60,000 nt of DNA from assembly GCF_910592395.1 (NCBI RefSeq), contig NC_088324.1, forward strand, positions 12,428,953 to 12,488,952, given 5' to 3'. Source of the DNA: Lineus longissimus. Its lineage: Eukaryota; Nemertea; Pilidiophora; Heteronemertea; Lineidae. Positions 35,801 through 50,800 of the stretch are shown here, one piece after another. Positions within the stretch are counted from its first letter, which is position 1. Each line of letters opens with the position of its first letter. The notes under the pieces were generated by a model. The model was not told the origin of the DNA and did not search any database. It saw only the letters and a list, made by a program, of their open reading frames with translations. Made by a program: the position numbers and the translations under genes.

Positions 35801-38800
35801 CAACGGATTGGATGGTCACGGGTTCGAACCCCGGCGAATCTTTTTTTCGTGTTTTTTTTTAAACATTTTCTTATTATTATTCATTCATGTACGTTTATCA
35901 GGCGCGGATCCAAGCGGGTGCACCAGACGCACGGCTCCTAATTGATGTAAACTTTTTTTAATTGACCGCTCATGAAATTTTGGAACACACCTGTCCAGGA
36001 ATTTTGATGAGAAATGCAGTGCACGCTCCCTCTTCTTCCAGTTCCTAGATTCGCCGGCCCTCTTATACCATCATCTTAGACCATTGTGAATATTATCATG
36101 AAGAAAACTCCTTCACCCGGACTTTTCAAGCTGAAGTAGGCCTACACACTGATTCCAGGTGTTCGAGCACTCCAGAGATTGGTTTGACTAGTCGGCGGCT
36201 TGAATTCCTGATGGTACATTGAGGCCAACAGCTATTTTGGTTGACCTCGATTCCAAACCCTTTTTCAAAATGGCCATTCAAACCATAAAATCAGCTACCA
36301 TCTTTCTTTGTTGAAGGGACAACTTTGGCATGAGATGCAGGCTGTTTTTCATGCAAAATAGCTTCAAGTAGGACCGTGACTTCTCAAGAGCTGAGAGAAT
36401 TATTGACTTACCATCAAACTGCAAAAAAGATCTCACCAAAACGGAATGTAACTGTAGGTTTGCCTGAAAATCTAAGATTTGCAAGTCATGTCAAACCCGT
36501 CTCACATTACACGCTCAATTCATTATTAGTGATGAGCATTTAGTTTGTAACTACAGTGATGAGCAGGCGGATAGATTCAAATTACAATGTACATATCAAC
36601 TTCCTGGCCACCTAAATCCTACACCAAAATTGTCCCTTCAAGTCACGTGCACGGAGCTATATAGATACGATTGCCGTGTGCGTGGGCATTTCCGACTCCA
36701 AAAGAATCGACTCGAATCTTAATTCAAATCCGGCATTGCTGACATCATTGGCGCCAAAGACTATTTCTTTTGACCCTGTTGACCTCGCTTCTAAAATATT
36801 TTTGAGAAAGCCATTCAAACATTTAAATCAACTGCGAGCATTATCTATAATATCACCGAGCTATATAAATACGATATATCAAGAAAACTCCGTCGCAATA
36901 TTGAATTATACGATTATCTGGGACTATTTGAACCCAATTACTCTTCCGCCAGCGTAACCTCGTCACAATCATTGCGCTTTTTCAATATGGCGACGAATTG
37001 AACGTGGTAAATCCCTGTCTATCATACCCCTTACAGTAAAGCCTTGATGGCCTCGGCGGTTAGACTGTTGCACAACGGATTGGATGGTCACGGGTTCGAA
37101 CCCCGGCGAATCTTTTTTTCGTGTTTTTTTTTAAACATTTTCTTATTATTATTCATTCATGTACGTTTATCAGGCGCGGATCCAAGCGGGTGCACCAGAC
37201 GCACGGCTCCTAATTGATGTAAACTTTTTTTAATTGACCGCTCATGAAATTTTGGAACACACCTGTCCAGGAATTTTGATGAGAAATGCAGTGCACGCTC
37301 CCTCTTCTTCCAGTTCCTAGATTCGCCGGCCCTCTTATACCATCATCTTAGACCATTGTGAATATTATCATGAAGAAAACCCCTTCACCCGGACTTTTCA
37401 AGCTGAACTACACACTGATTCCAGGTGTTCGAGCACTCCAGAGATTGGTTTGACTAGTCGGCGGCTTGAATTCCCGATGGTACATTGAGGCCAACAGCTA
37501 TTTTGGTTGACCTCGATTCCAAACCCTTTTTCAAAATGGCCATTCAAACCATAAAATCAGCTACCATCTTTCTTTGTTGAAGGGACAACTTTGGCATGAG
37601 ATGCAGGCTGTTTTTCATGGAAAATAGCTTCAAGTCGGACCGTGACTTCTCAAGAGCTGAGAGAATTATTGACTTACCATCAAACTGCAAAAAAGATCTC
37701 ACCAAAACGGAATGTAACTGTAGGTTTGCCTAAAAATCTAAGATTTGCAAGTCATGTCAAACCCGTCTCACATTACACGTTCAATTCATTATTAGTGATG
37801 AGCATTTAGTTTGTAACTACAGTGATGAGCAGGCGGATAGATTCAAATTACAATGTACATATCAACTTCCTGGCCACCTAAACCCTACACCAAAATTGTC
37901 CCTTCAAGTCACGTGCACCGAGCTATATAGATACGATTGCCGTGTGCGTGGGCATTTCCGACTCCAAAAGAATCGACTCGAATCTTAATTCAAATCCGGC
38001 ATTGCTGACATCATTGGCGCCAAAGACTATTTCTTTTGACCCTGTTGACCTCGCTTCTAAGATAATTTTGAGAAAGCCATTCAAACATTTAAATCAACTG
38101 CGAGCATTATCTATAATATCACCGAGCTATATAAATACGATATATCAAGAAAACTCCGTCGCAATATTGAATTATACGATTATCTGGGACTATTTGAACC
38201 CAATTACTCTTCCGCCAGCGTAACCTCGTCACAATCATTGCGCTTTTTCAATATGGCGACGAATTGAACGAGGTAAATCCCTGTCTATCATACCCCTTAC
38301 AGTAAAGCCTTGATAGCCTCGGCGGTTAGACTGTTGCACAACGGATTGGATGGTCACGGGTTCGAACCCCGGCGAATCTTTTTTTCGTGTTTTTTTTTAA
38401 ACATTTTCTTATTATTATTCATTCATGTACGTTTATCAGGCGCGGATCCAAGCGGGTGCACCAGACGCACGGCTCCTAATTGATGTTAACCCTTTTTTAA
38501 TTGACCGCTCATGAAATTTTGGAACACACCTGTCCAGGAATTTTGATGAGAAATGCAGTGCACGCTCCCTCTTCTTCCAGTTCCTAGATTCGCCGGCCCT
38601 CTTATACCATCATCTTAGACCATTGTGAATATTATCATGAAGAAAACCCCTTCACCCGGACTTTTCAAGCTGAAGTACACACTGATTCCAGGTGTTCGAG
38701 CACTCCAGAGATTGGTTTGATTAGTCGGCGGCTTGAATTCCCGATGGTACATTGAGGCCAACAGCTATTTTGGTTGACCTCGATTCCAAACCCTTTTTCA

Positions 38801-41800
38801 AAATGGCCATTCAAACCATAAAATCAGCTACCATCTTTCATTGTTGAAGGGACAACTTTGGCATGAGATGCAGGCTGTTTTTCATGCAAAATAGCTTCAA
38901 GTAGGACCGTGACTTCTTAAGAGCTGAGAGAATTATTGACTTACCATCAAACTGCAAAAAAGATCTCACCAAAACGGAATGTAACTGTAGGTTTGCCTAA
39001 AAATCTAAGATTTGCAAGTCATGTCAAACCCGTCTCACATTACACGCTCAATTCATTATTAGTGATGAGCATTTAGTTTGTAACTACAGTGATGAGCAGG
39101 CGGATAGATTCAAATTACAATGTACATATCAACTTCCTGGCCACCTAAATCCTACACCAAAATTGTCCCTTCAAGTCACGTGCACGGAGCTATATAGATA
39201 CGATTGCCGTGTGGGTGGGCATTTCCGACTCCAAAAGAATCGACTCGAATCTTAATTCAAATCCGGCATTGCTGAAATCATTGGCGCCAAAGACTATTTC
39301 TTTTGACCCTGTTGACCTCGCTTCTAAAATAATTTTGAGAAAGCCATTCAAACATTTAAATCAACTGCAAGCATTATCTATAATATCACCGAGCTATATA
39401 AATACGATATATCAAGAAAACTCCGTCGCAATATTGAATTATACGATTATCTGGGACTATTTGAACCCAATTACTCTTCCGCCAGCGTGACCTCGTCACA
39501 ATCATTGCGCTTTTTCAATATGGCGACGAATTGAACGAGCTAAATCCCTGTCTATCATACCCCTTACAGTAAAGCCTTGATGGCCTCGGCGGTTAGACTG
39601 TTGCACAACGGATTGGATGGTCACGGGTTCGAACCCCGAATCTTTTTTTCGTGTTTTTTTAAAACATTTTCTTATTATTATTCATTCATGTACGTTTATC
39701 AGGCGCGGATCCAAGCGGGTGCACCAGACGCACGGCTCCTAATTGATGTAAACTTTTTTTAATTGACCGCTCATGAAATTTTGGAACACACCTGTCCAGG
39801 AATTTTGATGAGAAATGCAGTGCACGCTCCCTCTTCTTCCAGTTCCTAGATTCGCCGGCCCTCTTATACCATCATCTTAGACCATTGTGAATATTATCAT
39901 GAAGAAAACCCCTTCACCCGGACTTTTCAAGCTGAACTACACACTGATTCTAGGTGTTCGAGCACTCCAGAGATTGGTTTGACTAGTCGGCGGCTTGAAT
40001 TCCCGATGGTACATTGAGGCCAACAGCTATTTTGGTTGACCTCGATTCCAAACCCTTTTTCAAAATGGCCATTCAAACCATAAAATCAGCTACCATCTTT
40101 CTTTGTTGAAGGGACAACTTTGGCATGAGATGCAGGCTGTTTTTCATGCAAAATAGCTTCAAGTAGGACCGTGACTTCTCAAGAGCTGAGAGAATTATTG
40201 ACTTACCATCAAACTGCAAAAAAGATCTCACCAAAACGGAATGTAACTGTAGGTTTGCCTAAAAATCTAAGATTTGCAAGTCATGTCAAACCCGTCTCAC
40301 ATTACACGTTCAATTCATTATTAGTGATGAGCATTTAGTTTGTAACTACAGTGATGAGCAGGCGGATAGATTCAAATTACAATGTACATATCAACTTCCT
40401 GGCCACCTAAATCCTACACCAAAATTGTCCCTTCAAGTCACGTGCACGGAGCTATATAGATACGATTGCCGTGTGCGTGGGCATTTCCGACTCCAAAAGA
40501 ATCGACTCGAATCTTAATTCAAATCCGGCATTGCTGACATCATTGGCGCCAAAGACTATTTCTTTTGACCCTGTTGACCTCGCTTCTAAGATAATTTTGA
40601 GAAAGCCATTCAAACATTTAAATCAACTGCGAGCATTATCTATAATATCACCGAGCTATATAAATACGATATATCAAGAAAACTCCGTCGCAATATTGAA
40701 TTATACGATTATCTGGGACTATTTGAACCCAATTACTCTTCCGCCAGCGTAACCTCGTCACAATCATTGCGCTTTTTCAATATGGCGACGAATTGAACGA
40801 GGTAAATCCCTGTTTATCATACCCCTTACAGTAAAGCCTTGATGGCCTCGGCGGTTAGACTGTTGCACAACGGATTGGATGGTCACGGGTTCGAACCCCG
40901 GGGAATCTTTTTTTCGTGTTTTTTTTTAAACATTTTCTTATTATTATTCATTCATGTACGTTTATCAGGCGCGGATCCAAGCGGGTGCACCAGACGCACG
41001 GCTCCTAATTGATGTTAACCCTTTTTTAATTGACCGCTCATGAAATTTTGGAACACACCTGTCCAGGAATTTTGATGAGAAATGCAGTGCACGCTCCCTC
41101 TTCTTCCAGTTCCTAGATTCGCCGGCCCTCTTATACCATCATCTTAGACCATTGTGAATATTATCATGAAGAAAACTCCTTCACCCGGACTTTTCAAGCT
41201 GAAGTAGGCCTACACACTGATTCCAGGTGTTCGAGCACTCCAGAGATTGGTTTGACTAGTCGGCGGCTTGAATTCCTGATGGTACATTGAGGCCAACAGC
41301 TTTTTTGGTTGACCTCGATTCCAAACCCTTTTTCAAAATGGCCATTCAAACCATAAAATCAGCTACCATCTTTCTTTGTTGAAGGGACAACTTTGGCATG
41401 AGATGCAGGCTGTTTTTCATGCAAAATAGCTTCAAGTAGGACCGTGACTTCTCAAGAGCTGAGAGAATTATTGACTTACCATCAAACTGCAAAAAAGATC
41501 TCACCAAAACGGAATGTAACTGTAGGTTTGCCTGAAAATCTAAGATTTGCAAGTCATGTCAAACCCGTCTCACATTACACGCTCAATTCATTATTAGTGA
41601 TGAGCATTTAGTTTGTAACTACAGTGATGAGCAGGCGGATAGATTCAAATTACAATGTACATATCAACTTCCTGGCCACCTAAATCCTACACCAAAATTG
41701 TCCCTTCAAGTCACGTGCACGGAGCTATATAGATACGATTGCCGTGTGCGTGGGCATTTCCGACTCCAAAAGAATCGACTCGAATCTTAATTCAAATCCG

Positions 41801-44800
41801 GCATTGCTGACATCATTGGCGCCAAAGACTATTTCTTTTGACCCTGTTGACCTCGCTTCTAAAATATTTTTGAGAAAGCCATTCAAACATTTAAATCAAC
41901 TGCGAGCATTATCTATAATATCACCGAGCTATATAAATACGATATATCAAGAAAACTCCGTCGCAATATTGAATTATACGATTATCTGGGACTATTTGAA
42001 CCCAATTACTCTTCCGCCAGCGTAACCTCGTCACAATCATTGCGCTTTTTCAATATGGCGACGAATTGAACGTGGTAAATCCCTGTCTATCATACCCTTT
42101 ACAGTAAAGCCTTGATGGCCTCGGCGGTTAGACTGTTGCACAACGGATTGGATGGTCACGGGTTCGAACCCCGGCGAATCTTTTTTTCGTGTTTTTTTTT
42201 AAACATTTTCTTATTATTATTCATTCATGTACGTTTATCAGGCGCGGATCCAAGCGGGTGCACCAGACGCACGGCTCCTAATTGATGTAAACTTTTTTTA
42301 ATTGACCGCTCATGAAATTTTGGAACACACCTGTCCAGGAATTTTGATGAGAAATGCAGTGCACGCTCCCTCTTCTTCCAGTTCCTAGATTCGCCGGCCC
42401 TCTTATACCATCATCTTAGACCATTGTGAATATTATCATGAAGAAAACCCCTTCACCCGGACTTTTCAAGCTGAAGTACACACTGATTCCAGGTGTTCGA
42501 GCACTCCAGAGATTGGTTTGACTAGTCGGCGGCTTGAATTCCCGATGGTACATTGAGGCCAACAGCTATTTTGGTTGACCTCGATTCCAAACCCTTTTTC
42601 AAAATGGCCATTCAAACCATAAAATCAGCTACCATCTTTCTTTGTTGAAGGGACAACTTTGGCATGAGATGCAGGCTGTTTTTCATGGAAAATAGCTTCA
42701 AGTCGGACCGTGACTTCTCAAGAGCTGAGAGAATTATTGACTTACCATCAAACTGCAAAAAAGATCTCACCAAAACGGAATGTAACTGTAGGTTTGCCTA
42801 AAAATCTAAGATTTGCAAGTCATGTCAAACCCGTCTCACATTACACGTTCAATTCATTATTAGTGATGAGCATTTAGTTTGTAACTACAGTGATGAGCAG
42901 GCGGATAGATTCAAATTACAATGTACATATCAACTTCCTGGCCACCTAAATCCTACACCAAAATTGTCCCTTCAAGTCACGTGCACGGAGCTATATAGAT
43001 ACGATTGCCGTGTGCGTGGGCATTTCCGACTCCAAAAGAATCGACTCGAATCTTAATTCAAATCCGGCATTGCTGACATCATTGGCGCCAAAGACTATTT
43101 CTTTTGACCCTGTTGACCTCGCTTCTAAGATAATTTTGAGAAAGCCATTCAAACATTTAAATCAACTGCGAGCATTATCTATAATATCACCGAGCTATAT
43201 AAATACGATATATCAAGAAAACTCCGTCGCAATATTGAATTATACGATTATCTGGGACTATTTGAACCCAATTACTCTTCCGCCAGCGTAACCTCGTCAC
43301 AATCATTGCGCTTTTTCAATATGGCGACGAATTGAACGAGGTAAATCCCTGTCTATCATACCCCTTACAGTAAAGCCTTGATGGCCTCGGCGGTTAGACT
43401 GTTGCACAACGGATTGGATGGTCACGGGTTCGAACCCCGGCGAATCTTTTTTTCGTGTTTTTTTTAAAACATTTTCTTATTATTATTCATTCATGTACGT
43501 TTATCAGGCGCGGATCCAAGCGGGTGCACCAGACGCACGGCTCCTAATTGATGTTAACCCTTTTTTAATTGACCGCTCATGAAATTTTGGAACACACCTG
43601 TCCAGGAATTTTGATGAGAAATGCAGTGCACGCTCCCTCTTCTTCCAGTTCCTAGATTCGCCGGCCCTCTTATACCATCATCTTAGACCATTGTGAATAT
43701 TATCATGAAGAAAACCCCTTCACCTGGACTTTTCAAGCTGAAGTACACACTGATTCCAGGTGTTCGAGCACTCCAGAGATTGGTTTGACTAGTCGGCGGC
43801 TTGAATTCCCGATGGTACATTGAGGCCAACAGCTATTTTGGTTGACCTCGATTCCAAACCCTTTTTCAAAATGGCCATTCAAACCATAAAATCAGCTACC
43901 ATCTTTCTTTGTTGAAGGGACAACTTTGGCATGAGATGCAGGCTGTTTTTCATGCAAAATAGCTTCAAGTAGGACCGTGACTTCTCAAGAGCTGAGAGAA
44001 TTATTGACTTACCATCAAACTGCAAAAAAGATCTCACCAAAACGGAATGTAACTGTAGGTTTGCCTAAAAATCTAAGATTTGCAAGTCATGTCAAACCCG
44101 TCTCACATTACACGTTCAATTCATTATTAGTGATGAGCATTTAGTTTGTAACTACAGTGATGAGCAGGCGGATAGATTCAAATTACAATGTACATATCAA
44201 CTTCCTGGCCACCTAAATCCTACACCAAAATTGTCCCTTCAAGTCACGTGCACGGAGCTATATAGATACGATTGCCGTGTGCGTGGGCATTTCCGACTCC
44301 AAAAGAATCGACTCGAATCTTAATTCAAATCCGGCATTGCTGACATCATTGGCGCCAAAGACTATTTCTTTTGACCCTGTTGACCTCGCTTCTAAAATAT
44401 TTTTGAGAAAGCCATTCAAACATTTAAATCAACTGCGAGCATTATCTATAATATCACCGAGCTATATAAATACGATATATCAAGAAAACTCCGTCGCAAT
44501 ATTGAATTATACGATTATCTGGGACTATTTGAACCCAATTACTCTTCCGCCAGCGTAACCTCGTCACAATCATTGCGCTTTTTCAATATGCGACGAATTG
44601 AACGAGCTAAATCCCTGTCTATCATACCCCCACAGAAAAGCCTTGATGGCCTCGGCGGTTAGACTGTTGCACGACGGATTGGATGGTCACGGGTTCGAAC
44701 CCCGGCGAATCTTTTTTTCGTGTTTTTTTAAAAACATTTTCTTATTATTATTCATTCATGTACGTTTATCAGGCGCGGATCCAAGCGGGTGCACCAGACG

Positions 44801-47800
44801 CACGGCTCCTAATTGATGTTAACCCTTTTTTAATTGACCGCTCATGAAATTTTGGAACACACCTGTCCAGGAATTTTGATGAGAAATGCAGTGCACGCTC
44901 CCTCTTCTTCCAGTTCCTAGATTCGCCGGCCCTCTTATACCATCATCTTAGACCATTGTGAATATTATCATGAAGAAAACCCCATCACCCGGACTTTTCA
45001 AGCTGAAGTACACACTGATTCCAGGTGTTCGAGCACTCCAGAGATTGGTTTGACTAGTCGGCGGCTTGAATTCCTGATGGTACATTGAGGCCAACAGCTA
45101 TTTTGGTTGACCTCGATTCCAAACCCTTTTTCAAAATGGCCATTCAAACCATAAAATCAGCTACCATCTTTCTTTGTTGAAGGGACAACTTTGGCATGAG
45201 ATGCAGGCTGTTTTTCATGCAAAATAGCTTCAAGTAGGACCGTGACTTCTCAAGAGCTGAGAGAATTATTGACTTACCATCAAACTGCAAAAAAGATCTC
45301 ACCAAAACGGAATGTAACTGTAGGTTTGCCTAAAAATCTAAGATTTGCAAGTCATGTCAAACCCGTCTCACATTACACGCTCAATTCATTATTAGTGATG
45401 AGCATTTAGTTTGTAACTACAGTGATGAGCAGGCGGATAGATTCAAATTACAATGTACATATCAACTTCCTGGCCACCTAAATCCTACACCAAAATTGTC
45501 CCTTCAAGTCACGTGCACGGAGCTATATAGATACGATTGCCGTGTGCGTGGGCATTTCCGACTCCAAAAGAATCGACTCGAATCTTAATTCAAATCCGGC
45601 ATTGCTGACATCATTGGCGCCAAAGACTATTTCTTTTGACCCTGTTGACCTCGCTTCTAAGATAATTTTGAGAAAGCCATTCAAACATTTAAATCAACTG
45701 CGAGCATTATCTATAATATCACCGAGCTATATAAATACGATATATCAAGAAAACTCCGTCGCAATATTGAATTATACGATTATCTGGGACTATTTGAACC
45801 CAATTACTCTTCCGCCAGCGTAACCTCGTCACAATCATTGCGCTTTTTCAATATGGCGACGAATTGAACGAGGTAAATCCCTGTCTATCATACCCTTACA
45901 GTAAAGCCTTGATGGCCTCGGCGGTTAGACTGTTGCACAACGGATTGGATGGTCACGGGTTCGAACCCCGGCGAATCTTTTTTTCGTGTTTTTTTTAAAA
46001 CATTTTCTTATTATTATTCATTCATGTACGTTTATCAGGCGCGGATCCAAGCGGGTGCACCAGACGCACGGCTCCTAATTGATGTTAACCCTTTTTTAAT
46101 TGACCGCTCATGAAATTTTGGAACACACCTGTCCAGGAATTTTGATGAGAAATGCAGTGCACGCTCCCTCTTCTTCCAGTTCCTAGATTCGCCGGCCCTC
46201 TTATACCATCATCTTAGACCATTGTGAATATTATCATGAAGAAAACCCCTTCACCCGGACTTTTCAAGCTGAAGTACACACTGATTCCAGGTGTTCGAGC
46301 TCTCCAGAGATTGGTTTGACTAGTCGGCGGCTTGAATTCCCGATGGTACATTGAGGCCAACAGCTATTTTGGTTGACCTCGATTCCAAACCCTTTTTCAA
46401 AATGGCCATTCAAACCATAAAATCAGCTACCATCTTTCTTTGTTGAAGGGACAACTTTGGCATGAGATGCAGGCTGTTTTTCATGCAAAATAGCTTCAAG
46501 TAGGACCGTGACTTCTCAAGAGCTGAGAGAATTATTGACTTACCATCAAACTGCAAAAAAGATCTCACCAAAACGGAATGTAACTGTAGGTTTGCCTAAA
46601 AATCTAAGATTTGCAAGTCATGTCAAACCCGTCTCACATTACACGTTCAATTCATTATTAGTGATGAGCATTTAGTTTGTAACTACAGTGATGAGCAGGC
46701 GGATAGATTCAAATTACAATGTACATATCAACTTCCTGGCCACCTAAATCCTACACCAAAATTGTCCCTTCAAGTCACGTGCACGGAGCTATATAGATAC
46801 GATTGCCGTGTGCGTGGGCATTTCCGACTCCAAAAGAATCGACTCGAATCTTAATTCAAATCCGGCATTGCTGACATCATTGGCGCCAAAGACTATTTCT
46901 TTTGACCCTGTTGACCTCGCTTCTAAGATAATTTTGAGAAAGCCATTCAAACATTTAAATCAACTGCGAGCATTATCTATAATATCACCGAGCTATATAA
47001 ATACGATATATCAAGAAAACTCCGTCGCAATATTGAATTATACGATTATCTGGGACTATTTGAACCCAATTACTCTTCCGCCAGCGTAACCTCGTCACAA
47101 TCATTGCGCTTTTTCAATATGGCGACGAATTGAACGAGGTAAATCCCTGTCTATCATACCCCTTACAGTAAAGCCTTGATGGCCTCGGCGGTTAGACTGT
47201 TGCACAACGGATTGGATGGTCACGGGTTCGAACCCCGGCGAATCTTTTTTCGTGTTTTTTTTTAAACATTTTCTTATTATTATTCATTCATGTACGTTTA
47301 TCAGGCGCGGATCCAAGCGGGTGCACCAGACGCACGGCTCCTAATTGATGTAAACTTTTTTTAATTGACCGCTCATGAAATTTTGGAACACACCTGTCCA
47401 GGAATTTTGATGAGAAATGCAGTGCACGCTCCCTCTTCTTCCAGTTCCTAGATTCGCCGGCCCTCTTATACCATCATCTTAGACCATTGTGAATATTATC
47501 ATGAAGAAAACCCCTTCACCCGGACTTTTCAAGCTGAAGTACACACTGATTCCAGGTGTTCGAGCACTCCAGAGATTGGTTTGACTAGTCGGCGGCTTGA
47601 ATTCCCGATGGTACATTGAGGCCAACAGCTATTTTGGTTGACCTCGATTCCAAACCCTTTTTCAAAATGGCCATTCAAACCATAAAATCAGCTACCATCT
47701 TTCTTTGTTGAAGGGACAACTTTGGCATGAGATGCAGGCTGTTTTTCATGGAAAATAGCTTCAAGTCGGACCGTGACTTCTCAAGAGCTGAGAGAATTAT

Positions 47801-50800
47801 TGACTTACCATCAAACTGCAAAAAAGATCTCACCAAAACGGAATGTAACTGTAGGTTTGCCTAAAAATCTAAGATTTGCAAGTCATGTCAAACCCGTCTC
47901 ACATTACACGTTCAATTCATTATTAGTGATGAGCATTTAGTTTGTAACTACAGTGATGAGCAGGCGGATAGATTCAAATTACAATGTACATATCAACTTC
48001 CTGGCCACCTAAATCCTACACCAAAATTGTCCCTTCAAGTCACGTGCACGGAGCTATATAGATACGATTGCCGTGTGCGTGGGCATTTCCGACTCCAAAA
48101 GAATCGACTCGAATCTTAATTCAAATCCGGCATTGCTGACATCATTGGCGCCAAAGACTATTTCTTTTGACCCTGTTGACCTCGCTTCTAAGATAATTTT
48201 GAGAAAGCCATTCAAACATTTAAATCAACTGCGAGCATTATCTATAATATCACCGAGCTATATAAATACGATATATCAAGAAAACTCCGTCGCAATATTG
48301 AATTATACGATTATCTGGGACTATTTGAACCCAATTACTCTTCCGCCAGCGTAACCTCGTCACAATCATTGCGCTTTTTCAATATGGCGACGAATTGAAC
48401 GAGGTAAATCCCTGTCTATCATACCCCTTACAGTAAAGCCTTGATGGCCTCGGCGGTTAGACTGTTGCACAACGGATTGGATGGTCACGGGTTCGAACCC
48501 CGGCGAATCTTTTTTCGTGTTTTTTTAAAAACATTTTCTTATTATTATTCATTCATGTACGTTTATCAGGCGCGGATCCAAGCGGGTGCACCAGACGCAC
48601 GGCTCCTAATTGATGTTAACCCTTTTTTAATTGACCGCTCATGAAATTTTGGAACACACCTGTCCAGGAATTTTGATGAGAAATGCAGTGCACGCTCCCT
48701 CTTCTTCCAGTTCCTAGATTCGCCGGCCCTCTTATACCATCATCTTAGACCATTGTGAATATTATCATGAAGAAAACCCCTTCACCCGGACTTTTCAAGC
48801 TGAAGTACACACTGATTCCAGGTGTTCGAGCACTCCAGAGATTGGTTTGACTAGTCGGCGGCTTGAATTCCCGATGGTACATTGAGGCCAACAGCTATTT
48901 TGGTTGACCTCGATTCCAAACCCTTTTTCAAAATGGCCATTCAAACCATAAAATCAGCTACCATCTTTCTTTGTTGAAGGGACAACTTTGGCATGAGATG
49001 CAGGCTGTTTTTCATGCAAAATAGCTTCAAGTAGGACCGTGACTTCTCAAGAGCTGAGAGAATTATTGACTTACCATCAAACTGCAAAAAAGATCTCACC
49101 AAAACGGAATGTAACTGTAGGTTTGCCTAAAAATCTAAGATTTGCAAGTCATGTCAAACCCGTCTCACATTACACGTTCAATTCATTATTAGTGATGAGC
49201 ATTTAGTTTGTAACTACAGTGATGAGCAGGCGGATAGATTCAAATTACAATGTACATATCAACTTCCTGGCCACCTAAATCCTACACCAAAATTGTCCCT
49301 TCAAGTCACGTGCACGGAGCTATATAGATACGATTGCCGTGTGCGTGGGCATTTCCGACTCCAAAAGAATCGACTCGAATCTTAATTCAAATCCGGCATT
49401 GCTGACATCATTGGCGCCAAAGACTATTTCTTTTGACCCTGTTGACCTCGCTTCTAAAATATTTTTGAGAAAGCCATTCAAACATTTAAATCAACTGCGA
49501 GCATTATCTATAATATCACCGAGCTATATAAATACGATATTTCAAGAAAACTCCGTCGCAATATTGAATTATACGATTATCTGGGACTATTTGAACCCAA
49601 TTACTCTTCCGCCAGCGTAACCTCGTCACAATCATTGCGCTTTTTCAATATGCGACGAATTGAACGAGCTAAATCCCTGTCTATCATACCCCTTACAGTA
49701 AAGCCTTGATGGCCTCGGCGGTTAGACTGTTGCACAACGGATTGGATGGTCACGGGTTCGAACCCCGGCGAATCTTTTTTTCGTGTTTTTTTAAAAACAT
49801 TTTCTTATTATTATTCATTCATGTACGTTTATCAGGCGCGGATCCAAGCGGGTGCACCAGACGCACGGCTCCTAATTGATGTTAACCCTTTTTTAATTGA
49901 CCGCTCATGAAATTTTGGAACACACCTGTCCAGGAATTTTGATGAGAAATGCAGTGCACGCTCCCTCTTCTTCCAGTTCCTAGATTCGCCGGCCCTCTTA
50001 TACCATCATCTTAGACCATTGTGAATATTATCATGAAGAAAACCCCATCACCCGGACTTTTCAAGCTGAAGTACACACTGATTCCAGGTGTTCGAGCACT
50101 CCAGAGATTGGTTTGACTAGTCGGCGGCTTGAATTCCTGATGGTACATTGAGGCCAACAGCTATTTTGGTTGACCTCGATTCCAAACCCTTTTTCAAAAT
50201 GGCCATTCAAACCATAAAATCAGCTACCATCTTTCTTTGTTGAAGGGACAACTTTGGCATGAGATGCAGGCTGTTTTTCATGCAAAATAGCTTCAAGTAG
50301 GACCGTGACTTCTCAAGAGCTGAGAGAATTATTGACTTACCATCAAACTGCAAAAAAGATCTCACCAAAACGGAATGTAACTGTAGGTTTGCCTAAAAAT
50401 CTAAGATTTGCAAGTCATGTCAAACCCGTCTCACATTACACGCTCAATTCATTATTAGTGATGAGCATTTAGTTTGTAACTACAGTGATGAGCAGGCGGA
50501 TAGATTCAAATTACAATGTACATATCAACTTCCTGGCCACCTAAATCCTACACCAAAATTGTCCCTTCAAGTCACGTGCACGGAGCTATATAGATACGAT
50601 TGCCGTGTGCGTGGGCATTTCCGACTCCAAAAGAATCGACTCGAATCTTAATTCAAATCCGGCATTGCTGACATCATTGGCGCCAAAGACTATTTCTTTT
50701 GACCCTGTTGACCTCGCTTCTAAGATAATTTTGAGAAAGCCATTCAAACATTTAAATCAACTGCGAGCATTATCTATAATATCACCGAGCTATATAAATA